A stretch of DNA of 64,000 nucleotides from Pseudoalteromonas rhizosphaerae (GCF_902498845.1 NZ_CABVLM010000002.1:62001-126000), one strand, 5' to 3'; positions 30,035 to 39,966 are shown, numbered from the stretch's first letter. The notes: generated from the letters alone by a model not told the origin. Numbers and translations are program-made.

Positions 30035-30903
30035 TTTGCTTCAATAGCGTTGTTTTGCTGTGTTTTTTCGGGCTGTGTTACAAAAAATTGTTGCTTAATG
30101 ATTGGCAGGTTATAAGCTTTTAACCAACGCTCAGTAGCTATCATTAGTTCTCCTGAAGCAACTAACCTTGTCAGGCCTTTATCAAAATTATCTCTGACAG
30201 ACTTATCTTGAAAAACAATGTAAGAGCCTTGATAGTTTAAAATATCGCGATATATAAAACTTGTAGGGTCAAGTTGGGTGTTTGTTGATGTATGCCAGTA
30301 GAGCATTAAATAATCACCGATACGGGCATCGATCTTATTGGTAAGTAACTGTTTATTTAGGGCTTGTTGATTTCCTACTTCACTATAGTGAGTGAATACC
30401 TGTGTCGCCATGTTTTTATACTCAGCACCAAAGATATCGCTCGCCCCTATAAAACTACCGACTCTTAAATTTTTCAAATCGTTCAGCGTAGTTACTTTCT
30501 CGGTCCATGCAGAACGGAGCATGGTCACGCGGTTCATAAATCGCACACGATAACGAGAAGTAAATGCGTGTGCAGCTGGTTGTGCCGTATAGTTGATCGC
30601 GATATCAGCGACTTTATTGTTGAAGTAGCGTTGAATAGCATCATTATTTAACGGCACCAACTGCGGGTTTTGATAGCCTTGTATCCGTAACACTTGAACC
30701 ACAAGCTGATCGAAGTAACCATTACCGGTTACGTTATCTTGCATGAAATAAGGTGCAAAATTACCGGATGCAATAATCAATTTGTCATTTGCACGTAATT
30801 GAATGGGTAAGCAAAGCACTAAAAGTGCCGCTATTAATAAAGTTTTAGAGGTGTTAAATGGTTTGATTAATTGCAATACCTTGCTGCTATACATGTTGGT
30901 CAT
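30031..30903 (-). CDS. Second periplasmic SBP_bac_3-like protein
   Basis: 290 residues. A membrane/signal segment (about 16-38) precedes a type-II binding-protein fold (KLIIASGNFAPYFMQDNVTGNGYFDQLV; DIAINYTAQPAAHAFTSRYR; NLRVGSFIGAS). Like the protein at 28721 it lacks transporter partners. The start overlaps the end of the upstream 78-residue gene by 17 bases and has an AGAGG ribosome-binding site 6 bases upstream, suggesting coupled translation. Ligand and role unknown. Confidence 0.75.
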   Translation of the reverse strand: MTNMYSSKVLQLIKPFNTSKTLLIAALLVLCLPIQLRANDKLIIASGNFAPYFMQDNVTGNGYFDQLVVQVLRIQGYQNPQLVPLNNDAIQRYFNNKVADIAINYTAQPAAHAFTSRYRVRFMNRVTMLRSAWTEKVTTLNDLKNLRVGSFIGASDIFGAEYKNMATQVFTHYSEVGNQQALNKQLLTNKIDARIGDYLMLYWHTSTNTQLDPTSFIYRDILNYQGSYIVFQDKSVRDNFDKGLTRLVASGELMIATERWLKAYNLPIIKQQFFVTQPEKTQQNNAIEAN

Positions 30904-31123
30904 GTACAGCCTCTATGTTCATTAAAACAATAGTGAGGTAAATTTTTGTAGGCAGAGAAAATAGCACCCCAATAGCAATAAAAGCGGCGCTGATAATAAT
31001 GCCATGAATACTATTTTGTTCACCAAACAGATCAGACACTAATAAATAATGTCCAGTCACAATAAGGCATATGCCAAGGACAATAAATACTTTTAGTACT
31101 TTGATGATCTTCTGCTCGGTCAT
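30887..31123 (-). CDS. Small inner-membrane protein, unknown function
   Basis: 78 residues with two membrane helices (about 8-28 and 41-68) and a short acidic/histidine C-terminus. It overlaps the following SBP-like gene by 17 bases, so the two form a coupled pair. I do not recognise the family. Codon use resembles the neighbours and the frame is uninterrupted. Confidence 0.6.
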   Translation of the reverse strand: MTEQKIIKVLKVFIVLGICLIVTGHYLLVSDLFGEQNSIHGIIISAAFIAIGVLFSLPTKIYLTIVLMNIEAVHDQHV

Positions 31124-31194
31124 AGTATGCAGGCATTAATGATAAGATGAATTAAGTGTAGTTAATAATGAGTAAGCTGACTTGTTTTACATCA

Positions 31195-31233
31195 AAAAAT
31201 TAAGGGCTAAGCAAGTTAATTTTGCAAAGCCCT
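31195..31233 (-). terminator. Terminator of acnA
   Basis: Reading on the minus strand, an AGGGCT/AGCCCT outer stem and GCAA/TTGC inner stem with small internal loops are followed by TAATTTTTT. It starts 16 bp past the acnA stop. Confidence 0.8.
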
Positions 31234-31248
31234 AATATTATAGATTAA

Positions 31249-33996
31249 TTAGCTAGTTAACATATTACGTAGTACATACTGTAAAATGCCGCCATGTTTG
31301 TAGTAATCCCACTCTTTGGGGGTATCAATACGGACATCGGCACTAAAGCTTAGTTTTTTGCCTTCGCTATTGGTGGCAACGACACTAACTTCCTTGGTTT
31401 TATCGTAGAGACCTTCGATATCGAACTGCTCTTGACCTGTTAACCCCAGTGATTCATGGCTCTCACCTGCTTTAAATTGCAGTGGTAGCACGCCCATGCC
31501 AATTAGGTTCGAGCGATGAATACGTTCATAACTTTGCGCAATGACCGCTTTAATACCTAATAATAGCGAACCTTTCGCTGCCCAGTCTCGTGATGAACCC
31601 GTACCATACTCAGCACCGGCAAGCACAACGAGTGGCACGCCTTGCTGTTGATACGCCATTGCAGCATCGTAAATACTGGCAAGCTCATCATCAGGTTGAG
31701 TGCGCGTTACACCGCCTTCGGTGCCTGGTGCAAGCAAGTTTTTTAAGCGTACATTGGCAAATGTACCGCGCATCATTACTTCATGATTACCACGGCGAGA
31801 ACCGTATGAGTTAAATTGCGATTTATCTACGCCATTTTCTTGTAAGTATTCGCCAGCAGGCGCGCTTGCTTTAATTGCACCAGCAGGGGATATATGATCA
31901 GTAGTGACGGAATCGCCAAGTTTTGCTAAACAGCGAGCACCCGTAATAGTAGGGATGCCTGGTGGTTCTGTCGTCATGCCATCAAAAAACGGCGCTTTTT
32001 TAATATACGTTGAGGCATCATCCCAGTCATAAAGTTTACCATCAGGAATTTTGATTTGTTGCCAGCGATCATCACCCTTATAAACATTACCGTAACTGGT
32101 AGCGAACATTTCTTTAGTGACGGTTTTTTTCACCAGTTCATTCACTTCGCTGACACTAGGCCAAATGTTTTTCAGGTAAATATCGTTACCATTAGCATCT
32201 TGCGCAAGTGGCTCGTTATAAACATCGATATCTGTACGACCTGCAATCGCATAGGCGACAACTAAAGGTGGTGAGGCTAAAAAGTTCATTTTCACATCTT
32301 GGTGAATACGTCCTTCAAAGTTACGGTTACCCGATAAAATAGAGCTTACTACTAATTTGTGCTGTTGAATTGCCTCACTGATCTCATCGGCAAGCGGACC
32401 TGAGTTACCAATACAGGTAGTGCAGCCATAACCTACTAGGTTAAAGCCAAGGGCATCTAAATCATCCATCAGGCCTGCTTTTTCTAAGTAGTCAGTGACC
32501 ACTTGTGAGCCAGGTGCGAGTGATGTTTTTACCCAAGGTTTTACGTTAATTCCTAATTGGCGAGCTTTTTGCGCGACTAAACCCGCAGCTAAAATAACGC
32601 TTGGGTTTGAAGTGTTGGTACAGCTAGTAATGGCAGCAATTACACAAGCGCCATCTTTTAACTCAAATTCTTGGCCTTTAAAGTTAACCTTTGCTGCGCC
32701 CATAAATTGCGCTTCGTTGGTTGGCTCATCAGGATTAGTGACAGGGCCTTCACTTTCGATACGTGATTGCTGTTCATCACTATTGTCGCGTTTAGCAAGA
32801 CGTTCATCTTGAAAGGTTTTTAAATGATTGGCAATAACTTCGCCGGCTTGATCCAGTGCAATTCTGTCTTGTGGACGTTTTGGACCGGCAAGGCTTGGCA
32901 CCACATCGCTGAGGTTTAACTCGAGTTTATCGGTGTAATTAGCTTCATCGCCATCATTACGCCATAACCCTTGGTGTTTTGCGTAGTCTTCAATCAGTTT
33001 TAACTGCTCTTCATCGCGATTAGTTAAGCGCAAGTAACTAATGGTTTCATCATCAATAGGGAAAATACCACACGTAGCACCGTATTCAGGCGCCATATTA
33101 GCAATGGTGGCACGATCTGCTAATGGTAAGTCGGCAAGGCCGTCACCATAAAATTCAACAAATTTACCCACCACACCATGTTTGCGCAGTATCTCAGTGA
33201 CGGTCAGTACTAAATCTGTCGCTGTGGTGCCTTCAGGTAAACGGCCACTGAGCTTCATGCCCACAACTTGTGGGATCAGCAAGCTAATTGGCTGGCCGAG
33301 CATTGCAGCTTCTGCTTCAATGCCGCCTACACCCCAACCAAGTACGCCTAAGCCGTTGATCATAGTGGTATGTGAATCAGTACCGACTAAGGTGTCAGGG
33401 TAAGCAAATTTTTGCCCATTGCGCTCTTCATTAAAGACAACGCGAGCAAGGTATTCTAAATTCACTTGGTGAACAATACCCGTTGCTGGTGGCACAACTT
33501 TTAAGTTATCAAAGGCTGTTTGGCCCCAGCGTAAAAACTCATAACGTTCTTTATTACGTTCGTACTCAAGTTTGGCATTTAAATCAAATGAGCCATCTTC
33601 ACCATAACCATCTACTTGTACTGAGTGGTCGATAACTAATTCAGCTGGAGATAGTGGATTTATTTTCGCAGGATCGCCGCCAAGTCTTTCCATAGCATCA
33701 CGCATTGCGGCCAAATCGACGATTGCTGGTACGCCAGTAAAATCTTGCATCACCACGCGGGCGGGTGTAAATGCTACCTCAGCACTGGGCTTGGCTTGTG
33801 AATCCCAGTTTAGCAACGCTTCAATATCTTGTTTTTTAATATTTACGCCGTCTTCATTGCGCAGTAAGTTTTCGAGTAGGATCTTGAGCGAGAACGGCAG
33901 TCGCTTGGCTTTATCGCCTAAACCTTGCAGTGAATGGATATGAAACTGCTCACCGTTGATAGTGAGTTGTTTTTGGGTGTCAAAACTATTGTTCAT
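31249..33996 (-). CDS. acnA: Aconitate hydratase A
   Basis: 915 residues of the AcnA/IRP1 type. [4Fe-4S] cysteines lie in [14 protein letters not shown] and [44 protein letters not shown] and the C-terminal swivel [17 protein letters not shown] are typical. It isomerises citrate and isocitrate in the TCA cycle; the E. coli AcnA form is the stress- and stationary-phase enzyme. A second aconitase, AcnB, is at 61432. Upstream (33997-34193) I see no gene. Confidence 0.97.
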   Translation of the reverse strand: MNNSFDTQKQLTINGEQFHIHSLQGLGDKAKRLPFSLKILLENLLRNEDGVNIKKQDIEALLNWDSQAKPSAEVAFTPARVVMQDFTGVPAIVDLAAMRDAMERLGGDPAKINPLSPAELVIDHSVQVDGYGEDGSFDLNAKLEYERNKERYEFLRWGQTAFDNLKVVPPATGIVHQVNLEYLARVVFNEERNGQKFAYPDTLVGTDSHTTMINGLGVLGWGVGGIEAEAAMLGQPISLLIPQVVGMKLSGRLPEGTTATDLVLTVTEILRKHGVVGKFVEFYGDGLADLPLADRATIANMAPEYGATCGIFPIDDETISYLRLTNRDEEQLKLIEDYAKHQGLWRNDGDEANYTDKLELNLSDVVPSLAGPKRPQDRIALDQAGEVIANHLKTFQDERLAKRDNSDEQQSRIESEGPVTNPDEPTNEAQFMGAAKVNFKGQEFELKDGACVIAAITSCTNTSNPSVILAAGLVAQKARQLGINVKPWVKTSLAPGSQVVTDYLEKAGLMDDLDALGFNLVGYGCTTCIGNSGPLADEISEAIQQHKLVVSSILSGNRNFEGRIHQDVKMNFLASPPLVVAYAIAGRTDIDVYNEPLAQDANGNDIYLKNIWPSVSEVNELVKKTVTKEMFATSYGNVYKGDDRWQQIKIPDGKLYDWDDASTYIKKAPFFDGMTTEPPGIPTITGARCLAKLGDSVTTDHISPAGAIKASAPAGEYLQENGVDKSQFNSYGSRRGNHEVMMRGTFANVRLKNLLAPGTEGGVTRTQPDDELASIYDAAMAYQQQGVPLVVLAGAEYGTGSSRDWAAKGSLLLGIKAVIAQSYERIHRSNLIGMGVLPLQFKAGESHESLGLTGQEQFDIEGLYDKTKEVSVVATNSEGKKLSFSADVRIDTPKEWDYYKHGGILQYVLRNMLTS

Positions 33997-34193
33997 TATG
34001 TGCCCCTAAGTTAGATGAATATCCTTAAATGGTACTTAAGTGGTAAATGTAACCTCTCTTTGAATAATTAAAATGCAAAGTACATACCAGTGTGTTTTTG
34101 TGCGATTTTTATACAAGTAATAGGGTATATATGATGCTGAAAATTTATATTTCAAGCGTCAGCAGTAAAACAATAGCAACTCAATAGCGTGTT

Positions 34194-34613
34194 TTACAGT
34201 AGCCAACCTTGCTGTTTGCCTTTGTGGCTTAGCAGTAGCAGGATAATTGCAATTACGACTACGAATATTGGCATAAACACCGCGCTGGCACCGAGTAATT
34301 CAATACTATTAATAACAATGAAATTATAAAATTGCTGGATAAAAATCCCAGCGAGTGAGAGCGCAAAAAGCACTCGAGCAAGGGCTTTTTTAAGTAATAA
34401 TAAAATACAGCCTAATACCCCACCAAAAACCGCGGTAGCGAATGCAATAGTTGACCAAATTGGTGTGTTTGAATATGCAGCTTGTTGTTCTATAGGGAGT
34501 TTACTTATCATGTCTGGAGTCATGAGCATTTGCATAATGAATGCAATTACCCCTAGCAAGTTCCAAATAAGGGCTGCCCAAGCGACAGATTTTAACCAGT
34601 GCGGAGGAGTCAT
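34194..34613 (-). CDS. Small four-helix membrane protein, unknown function
   Basis: 139 residues with four predicted membrane helices (about 8-27, 52-74, 80-99 and 108-130). The N-terminal WLKSVAWAALIWNLLG pattern resembles a conserved family of small proteobacterial membrane proteins sometimes labelled sugar-transporter-like, but that name has no visible support. Function unknown. Confidence 0.65.
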   Translation of the reverse strand: MTPPHWLKSVAWAALIWNLLGVIAFIMQMLMTPDMISKLPIEQQAAYSNTPIWSTIAFATAVFGGVLGCILLLLKKALARVLFALSLAGIFIQQFYNFIVINSIELLGASAVFMPIFVVVIAIILLLLSHKGKQQGWLL

Positions 34614-34696
34614 ACATTACCTTTTAAACTATTATTTAAAAAGTTATTAAAGGCGACTACGGCTACTTTTACAAGTTGCACGTAGTCTAAATTGGA

Positions 34697-35080
34697 TTAG
34701 CCGAATGAAATAGGGCGACGGCCTGTTTTTTCATCCACTTTTGGTTTTTTGGTACGTTTACGCTTAGCTTTAGCAGGCGCGTTAGTCGCAGGCTCTGCAC
34801 TTTGTTGTGGTTCAGGTTGCGTTGATGTAACAGGGCGCTCTGCTGGAATAGCACTTTCGCTTAATGTCAGTTGAAATTGCTCACCATCAAATTCAAGAAT
34901 GTCGCCACTGTATAATTTTTTCCGCTTGATTGTACAAATTTCATGGTTAACGCCAACATAGCCTTCAGTGATAAGGTTTTTGGCTTGGCCGCCACCTTCG
35001 ACTAAATCAAGAACTTTTAAGAGTTTGCATAGCTCAATTGGCTCTTCTTCTAATTCAATTTCAATATATTCGTCGTTCAT
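34697..35080 (-). CDS. S4-domain RNA-binding protein (YbcJ-like) with basic tail
   Basis: 127 residues from the ATG at 35080, which has a GAGATC region upstream; a start 4 codons earlier (35092) lacks one. The S4 domain (about 8-65) has LCKLLKVLDLVEGGGQAKNLITEGYVGVNHE, as in E. coli YbcJ (about 70 residues). A proline/alanine- and lysine-rich tail (AKAKRKRTKKPK) is extra. Likely binds structured RNA, possibly rRNA; target unknown. Confidence 0.75.
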   Translation of the reverse strand: MNDEYIEIELEEEPIELCKLLKVLDLVEGGGQAKNLITEGYVGVNHEICTIKRKKLYSGDILEFDGEQFQLTLSESAIPAERPVTSTQPEPQQSAEPATNAPAKAKRKRTKKPKVDEKTGRRPISFG

Positions 35081-35337
35081 GTTTGATCTCATTAAGGTAG
35101 GGCACAGCCTGTAGTATAAAGGCTGTGCGCGACTTTTGCATCAAGCTGCCAAAAGTATACAGGGCATTAAATAGAATTAATCTGAAACTTTTTTGAATTT
35201 TCTACCGTCTTTAAAAAAACGGTAGTAATTCAAGCGTAGTATCCGCGTCAGTAGCTGGCCTGTAATTTGCTATTCGTGTCGTATTCGATATTTAGTTGGT
35301 CATTTTATTACAAATGCCGCAGTACTGGAGATTTAAA

Positions 35338-35625
35338 ATGGGTGTTAGATCAGCCATGAAAAAAGAGTTAATGGGCCTGGAGGGTTCAGGGTTTATGACC
35401 GCTGATGATGTAAGGTCTGAACTTAGCAAGATTGTAAAAAAAGCGCCTGATAGGTCAGATCGTGGTTTTTCTTTAATTTCACGTTTTAACGACAATCACA
35501 GCCAATTAAGTTGTGGTGAAAATAGCAAAGAAAAACTACTTGAGTTTCAACGACACCGCTTGTTTAAGGATGTTTTATATACCCGTAAAAGCGTGGATGC
35601 TTGGCTCAATAGCCAAGTGAATTAA
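35338..35625 (+). CDS. Hypothetical protein with a possible helix-turn-helix end
   Basis: 95 residues from the ATG at 35338, preceded by CTGGAG eight bases upstream; an earlier in-frame start at 35296 lacks a ribosome-binding site. Charged, soluble, no signal peptide. The end (LFKDVLYTRKSVDAWLNSQ) resembles the helix-turn-helix of AlpA/excisionase-like or MerR-type proteins, a weak similarity. It is followed by the large palindrome at 35636 and the lipoprotein gene. Function unknown. Confidence 0.5.
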   Translation: MGVRSAMKKELMGLEGSGFMTADDVRSELSKIVKKAPDRSDRGFSLISRFNDNHSQLSCGENSKEKLLEFQRHRLFKDVLYTRKSVDAWLNSQVN

Positions 35626-35635
35626 CTTGCTATAA

Positions 35636-35683
35636 ATAGTCACCTCGAATAGACTACAGTTGTAATCTATTCGAGGTGACTAT
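35636..35683. repeat. 48-bp near-perfect palindrome covering a gene start
   Basis: Perfect 18-bp arms (35636-35653 and 35666-35683), beginning ATAGTCACCTCGAA, flank a 12-base centre that is itself palindromic (TACA-GT-TGTA) apart from one mismatched pair. The right arm contains the GAGGTG ribosome-binding site and the first two bases of the ATG of the next gene. No T-run follows, so it is not a simple terminator. As RNA it would hide the ribosome-binding site; as DNA it could be a protein-binding site. Confidence 0.9.
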
Positions 35684-36344
35684 GAAATATGGCATTTTAA
35701 TTGGCATGTTGTTATTACTAACTGCGTGCCAACAACCAACAATATATGTGTACACGCAAGCGTTAACAGAGCTAGAAAAACAACAGCTAACAATACGCTT
35801 ACAGCAACAACCATTACCGTATCAGTTTATTCAATTACCAATCCCCAAAGAGTTTGCCGCTGCGACACTGTTAACTTCCGAAGATAAGCTACTTACAGCT
35901 GAAACCGAGCAGCTTGCTGATATTATGCAAGCAATGGGCTATCAGCCACAGATACACTATGTGTCGGCGGCAAATCATCATTATAGCAATGGCAATATTG
36001 GCTTTTACTTGCGTGGTGAGCAAATAGAGCTAGGTTTTGATGTGCCAGAACAAATGCGAACTACTGGTTGCGTTGAAGATCGTTACAATGGTCTCAAAGT
36101 TAGATTTGTTGATAACTTGGTTGAATTTGCTTTACTAAATGGTGCCCGCGCTCAGTTAGTTTGGCAGCGTTATGAAAATTATTTAGTCATCAATTATAGA
36201 GATACTTCGCAGTCATACACGCATTTAAGCCCTTTGGTTGCTACTCCTTTTGGGGAAAAGCCCTCAGACACATTTCGCTATAACGCACACATTACAGGGC
36301 CGCATTGGTTAAACTGCTCGCTGCAAGTTGTGTATATGGATTAG
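35682..36344 (+). CDS. Putative lipoprotein, unknown function
   Basis: 220 residues from the ATG at 35682. A short signal peptide with lipobox LLTAC (Cys at about 15) predicts an outer- or inner-membrane lipoprotein. The rest is a soluble alpha/beta protein with no recognised domain. The start lies inside the palindrome at 35636-35683, so translation may be restrained. Its end overlaps the convergent cyclic-nucleotide-binding gene by four bases. Confidence 0.7.
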   Translation: MKYGILIGMLLLLTACQQPTIYVYTQALTELEKQQLTIRLQQQPLPYQFIQLPIPKEFAAATLLTSEDKLLTAETEQLADIMQAMGYQPQIHYVSAANHHYSNGNIGFYLRGEQIELGFDVPEQMRTTGCVEDRYNGLKVRFVDNLVEFALLNGARAQLVWQRYENYLVINYRDTSQSYTHLSPLVATPFGEKPSDTFRYNAHITGPHWLNCSLQVVYMD

Positions 36345-36799
36345 CCCCGTGATTCTAGGTAGTGACTAAGTTTGGCTATACGCTCGCTCATCCCTTCGAT
36401 AATGCGGTCTTTAATTTTTTCGCGGATCACATTTGGTAAACGTATTAGTGCTTCGCTGGTAATCGCCAGTACTATGGTATCGCTTTTAGCACGAGCACTG
36501 GTACTGTGCTCGCGGTTATTTATAAACGCACCTTCACCAATAAATTCGCCTGGTTCAATGGTGCCTAAATCCATCAGATGACTATGTTTAAATACCACAA
36601 TAGCGCCGCTGAGCACGATATACAGTTGTTTGTCGTTATCAAACTGTTTAAACACAAAGCGATCTTTATTGATCAAGTATAAGTGACTGAATGACTCCAG
36701 TAATACTTGGCGCTCATTGAGGCTGAACTCTCTAAAAAAACTCAGCCTATTAAGTATCTCCATCTGCTTTATTAATGGAATATGCTCGATTAACTTCAA
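36341..36799 (-). CDS. Cyclic-nucleotide-binding-domain protein without DNA-binding domain
   Basis: 152 residues: a CRP/cNMP-binding beta-roll (about 15-125) with GEFIGEGAFINNREHSTSARAKSDTIVLAI in the phosphate-binding-cassette region, then a C-helix and a short end. There is no helix-turn-helix, so it is not a CRP-type activator. It may act as a sensory subunit. The usual GE...R.A core is only partly kept, so ligand binding is uncertain. It lies 28 bp upstream of ntrC, in the same direction. Confidence 0.75.
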   Translation of the reverse strand: MKLIEHIPLIKQMEILNRLSFFREFSLNERQVLLESFSHLYLINKDRFVFKQFDNDKQLYIVLSGAIVVFKHSHLMDLGTIEPGEFIGEGAFINNREHSTSARAKSDTIVLAITSEALIRLPNVIREKIKDRIIEGMSERIAKLSHYLESRG

Positions 36800-36827
36800 C
36801 TTATTTTCCTTCGTTTGAGCAGGGAAG

Positions 36828-38213
36828 TTAGTTGATATTGCGCTCTTTTAATTTACGGGTCAATGTATTGCGGCCCCAGCCTATTTTTACTGCGGCTTCT
36901 TGTTTATGTCCTGCACAGTTTGCCAATGCGGTTTTAATTAGGCGGGTTTCTAATTGCGCTTGTACATTAGGCCAGATGTTTTCTTTGCCTTGCTTAAGCT
37001 CTAGGTTAAGCCATTGTTGAAAGGCATCAAGCCAATCACCCTCTTGTTGAGTCTCGTCAATTGCTAAGATCTCTGGAGGTAAGTCTTGCTCACTCACAAG
37101 CTCGCCGGGAGCCATAACGGTAAGCCAGCGGCAGGTGTTCTCTAGTTGACGAACATTGCCAGGCCAGTTGAACAAGCGTAGTAAGTCGGTGGCTTTTGAG
37201 CTGAGAATTTTGCTTTCGACTTGTAAGTCTTTGGCGCTTTTATGTAAAAAATGCTGTGCTAAGCGTTCAATGTCTTCGGTACGTTCACGCAGTGCAGGTA
37301 GGCGCAGGCGCACAACATTTAAGCGATGAAATAAATCGTCTCTGAATTTGCCTTGTTTTACTAAGTCTTCAAGGTTTTGGTGAGTCGCGGCAATGATCCG
37401 GACATCAACTTTAATACTTTGATGGCCACCAACACGGTAAAACTCACCATCAGCTAAAACACGCAGCAAACGGGTTTGTACATCCAGCGGCATATCACCA
37501 ATCTCATCTAAGAATAGCGTACCGCCATTGGCTTGCTCAAAGCGACCTTTACGTACGCTATCAGCACCAGTAAAAGCGCCTTTTTCATGGCCAAATAGCT
37601 CTGATTCAACCAACTCTTTTGGAATAGCTGCCATGTTTAAGGCAATAAACTGGTTTTCTTTGCGTGGGCTGTGGTTATGTAAAGCACTGGCTACCAATTC
37701 TTTACCGGTACCAGATTCACCATTGATAAGTACGCTCATACTTGATGCTGACAGCTTACCTATTGCCCGAAATACTTCCTGCATGGCTGGCGCTTCGCCA
37801 ATGATATGGGCACTTTTAGGTGGTGCGGGTTTACGTTTTACTTTTTTAGTTGAGTTAGCGCGACACGCGCTTTCTACTAACGCAACTGCTTCATTTAAAT
37901 CAAATGGTTTGGCTAGGTATTCAAAAGCACCTTTTTGAAACGCATTTACCGCTGAATCTAAATCTGAATGCGCAGTCATGATGATCACTGGCAAGCCTGG
38001 GTTTTGTTCAGCGATCAGTTCTAATAATGCCATACCATCCATACCAGGCATACGTACATCAGACACCAGTACCGTAGGTTGGCTAAACTTTAATGCTGAC
38101 AGCACGTCTTGTGCATTAGAAAAACTTTCAGCATTAAATCCTGCGCGAGTTAGTGCTTTTTCAAGTACAAAGCGAATAGATGCATCATCATCAACCAGCC
38201 AAACTGTTTTCAT
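36828..38213 (-). CDS. glnG: Nitrogen regulation response regulator NtrC
   Basis: 461 residues: receiver (about 1-120, phospho-acceptor D53 or D54 in LVSDVRMPGMDG, K in LAKPFD), sigma-54 AAA+ domain with Walker A GESGTGKE and the sigma-54-contact loop GAFTGAD, and a C-terminal Fis-type helix-turn-helix (KQEAAVKIGWGRNTLTRKLKE). Activates sigma-54 promoters on nitrogen limitation. It follows ntrB by 18 bp. Candidate binding sites lie upstream of glnA at 41581-41618. Confidence 0.97.
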   Translation of the reverse strand: MKTVWLVDDDASIRFVLEKALTRAGFNAESFSNAQDVLSALKFSQPTVLVSDVRMPGMDGMALLELIAEQNPGLPVIIMTAHSDLDSAVNAFQKGAFEYLAKPFDLNEAVALVESACRANSTKKVKRKPAPPKSAHIIGEAPAMQEVFRAIGKLSASSMSVLINGESGTGKELVASALHNHSPRKENQFIALNMAAIPKELVESELFGHEKGAFTGADSVRKGRFEQANGGTLFLDEIGDMPLDVQTRLLRVLADGEFYRVGGHQSIKVDVRIIAATHQNLEDLVKQGKFRDDLFHRLNVVRLRLPALRERTEDIERLAQHFLHKSAKDLQVESKILSSKATDLLRLFNWPGNVRQLENTCRWLTVMAPGELVSEQDLPPEILAIDETQQEGDWLDAFQQWLNLELKQGKENIWPNVQAQLETRLIKTALANCAGHKQEAAVKIGWGRNTLTRKLKERNIN

Positions 38214-38231
38214 GCAAACTCCAAAAACCGA

Positions 38232-39302
38232 TTAATCCGCAAAAGGCAGATATATATTAAACTCTGTATGACCTGGCCAGCTATCGCATTCTATATAGCC
38301 GTTGTGTTGATCGATCAAGGTTTGTGCAATCGAGAGACCTAAGCCAGAACCACCTTCTTTGTTGGTGATCATCGGGTAAAATAATGTCTCTTTGATGCTG
38401 GAATCGATACCTGGTCCGTCATCTGAAATTTGGATCAGCAGTGCCTTTTTAGGGGCTTTTCCGGGGCGACGTTGCTGGTGATTAATACGTGTTTTAATTT
38501 TTATCACGCCACCACCGACTAACGCTTGTTGTGCATTTCGAACGATGTTAAGTACTACTTGCTGAATTTTACCTTGGTCAATATAGACATCAGGTATACT
38601 TGGGTCGTAATCTTTTTCCAAGCTAATATTGGCGCAATTATCTAATGTACTTAGTTTAATTACAGACTCTAAGGTTTGATGAATATTACCGTATGACTTT
38701 TGTGGTAATTGATTCGGGCCCAGTAGCCTGTCAACAAGCTCTCGTAAGCGATCGGCTTGTTCAATAATTAATTCTGCACATTCATCCCGTTCTTGCTGAT
38801 CAACCTCATACTGCAATAATTGCGCCGCTCCGCGAATTCCGCCTAAAGGATTTTTGATTTCATGAGCAAGCCCTCTAATTAGGTTACGTGCTGCCTGATA
38901 TTGATGCATTTGATTAGAAGCTTGATCGTGGCGAATTTCATCATCAGTTTGGCGACACTCGAATAAAATAAAATATTCATTTTGTAACTTCACGCGACGC
39001 GAACTAATTGCTAGTTTGGCATGACGAGAATCAACAAAAACCACGTCAGCTCTGTGCTGGTGGCAATCTACACCATCTACCAAAGAGTATTGTGCAATGC
39101 GTTTAAGGTCAATGGAATGGTAATTAAAAAGACTGTCAAACGGTTGATTGAGGATACGTTTAGGGCCTAATCCTAACAGTTCACTGGCGCTATTATTAGC
39201 GTAAATAAGGGTGAATTGTTGATCAAGTAAGATCACTGCCGTTGACAGGTTTTGCCAAATGCTAGTTAGTAACTCAGGGTTAAAATTTTTATTATCGGGC
39301 AT
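38232..39302 (-). CDS. glnL: Nitrogen regulation sensor kinase NtrB
   Basis: 356 residues: a PAS domain (about 12-115), a phospho-acceptor histidine in GLAHEIKNPLGGIRGAAQLL and a HATPase_c domain with N-box (NIVRNAQQAL), DDGPGI and GSGLGLSIAQ. No membrane helix, as expected for the cytosolic GlnL/NtrB, which is controlled by PII. Upstream (39303-39392) there is only a short gap before the DUF4124 gene. Confidence 0.96.
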   Translation of the reverse strand: MPDNKNFNPELLTSIWQNLSTAVILLDQQFTLIYANNSASELLGLGPKRILNQPFDSLFNYHSIDLKRIAQYSLVDGVDCHQHRADVVFVDSRHAKLAISSRRVKLQNEYFILFECRQTDDEIRHDQASNQMHQYQAARNLIRGLAHEIKNPLGGIRGAAQLLQYEVDQQERDECAELIIEQADRLRELVDRLLGPNQLPQKSYGNIHQTLESVIKLSTLDNCANISLEKDYDPSIPDVYIDQGKIQQVVLNIVRNAQQALVGGGVIKIKTRINHQQRRPGKAPKKALLIQISDDGPGIDSSIKETLFYPMITNKEGGSGLGLSIAQTLIDQHNGYIECDSWPGHTEFNIYLPFAD

Positions 39303-39392
39303 GATTGCACCATTTTAGTGCGTTGATGATTATTAGCAGCTTAGCACAAATATTTTAAGTAAATTATGGTCTTTGATAGAAATACATGGTTT

Positions 39393-39905
39393 TTATAAAG
39401 ACGATGCTCTATGCATATAAAATGTGCTCACTGGACTAACAGAGACAACAGAGCCTTGTGGGTCAAATAGCTTCAGTTGCAATGTGTGTTCGCCACGGTT
39501 TACCTCGCGCAGGGCAAAAGTACTGATATTGCTAGGTTCTGCGTACGGTGCGCCATCAACTAGTAGTTGAATTTTAAAACCATTCTCAAAGCGTGGTGTT
39601 ATACGGCTAGTTACATACACTGAACCGGTATTTTCACGAACAGTGCCTTGATCGGCAGGGGAAGAAATAACCGCTTTATAGCTTTTCACAGCCGCTGGTT
39701 GCTGTTCATCTAAAATGCTTGTATCAACAGTCGGCATCGACAAACTTTGATTGGTGAGCTTGATTTCTTGCGCACCTGGTTTAGGAGTATCTGAAAATAC
39801 TGATACGCCATTTTTATCTTTCCAAGAATAAATTTTCTTATCGCCAGAATAGCCATAAAAGCTGATTAAAATCAGAGTTACTAGTAATAAAAGCGTCTTT
39901 TTCAC
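39393..39905 (-). CDS. Secreted DUF4124 protein beside ntrB
   Basis: 170 residues from a GTG at 39905 with AAGGTG five bases upstream; ATGs at 39920 and 39929 give a less natural leader. The signal peptide is KKTLLLLVTLILISFYGYSG. The DUF4124 signature KKIYSWKDKNGVSVFSDTPK follows, then a C-terminal Ig-like beta domain (about 85-165). Function unknown. It may precede glnL in one transcript, but a role in nitrogen control is not indicated. Confidence 0.75.
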   Translation of the reverse strand: MKKTLLLLVTLILISFYGYSGDKKIYSWKDKNGVSVFSDTPKPGAQEIKLTNQSLSMPTVDTSILDEQQPAAVKSYKAVISSPADQGTVRENTGSVYVTSRITPRFENGFKIQLLVDGAPYAEPSNISTFALREVNRGEHTLQLKLFDPQGSVVSVSPVSTFYMHRASSL

Positions 39906-39966
39906 CTTGTCACCTTGCATTTTTTGCACTAATTAAACTTTAGTGGAGAATGGGAAAATTAGCCAT

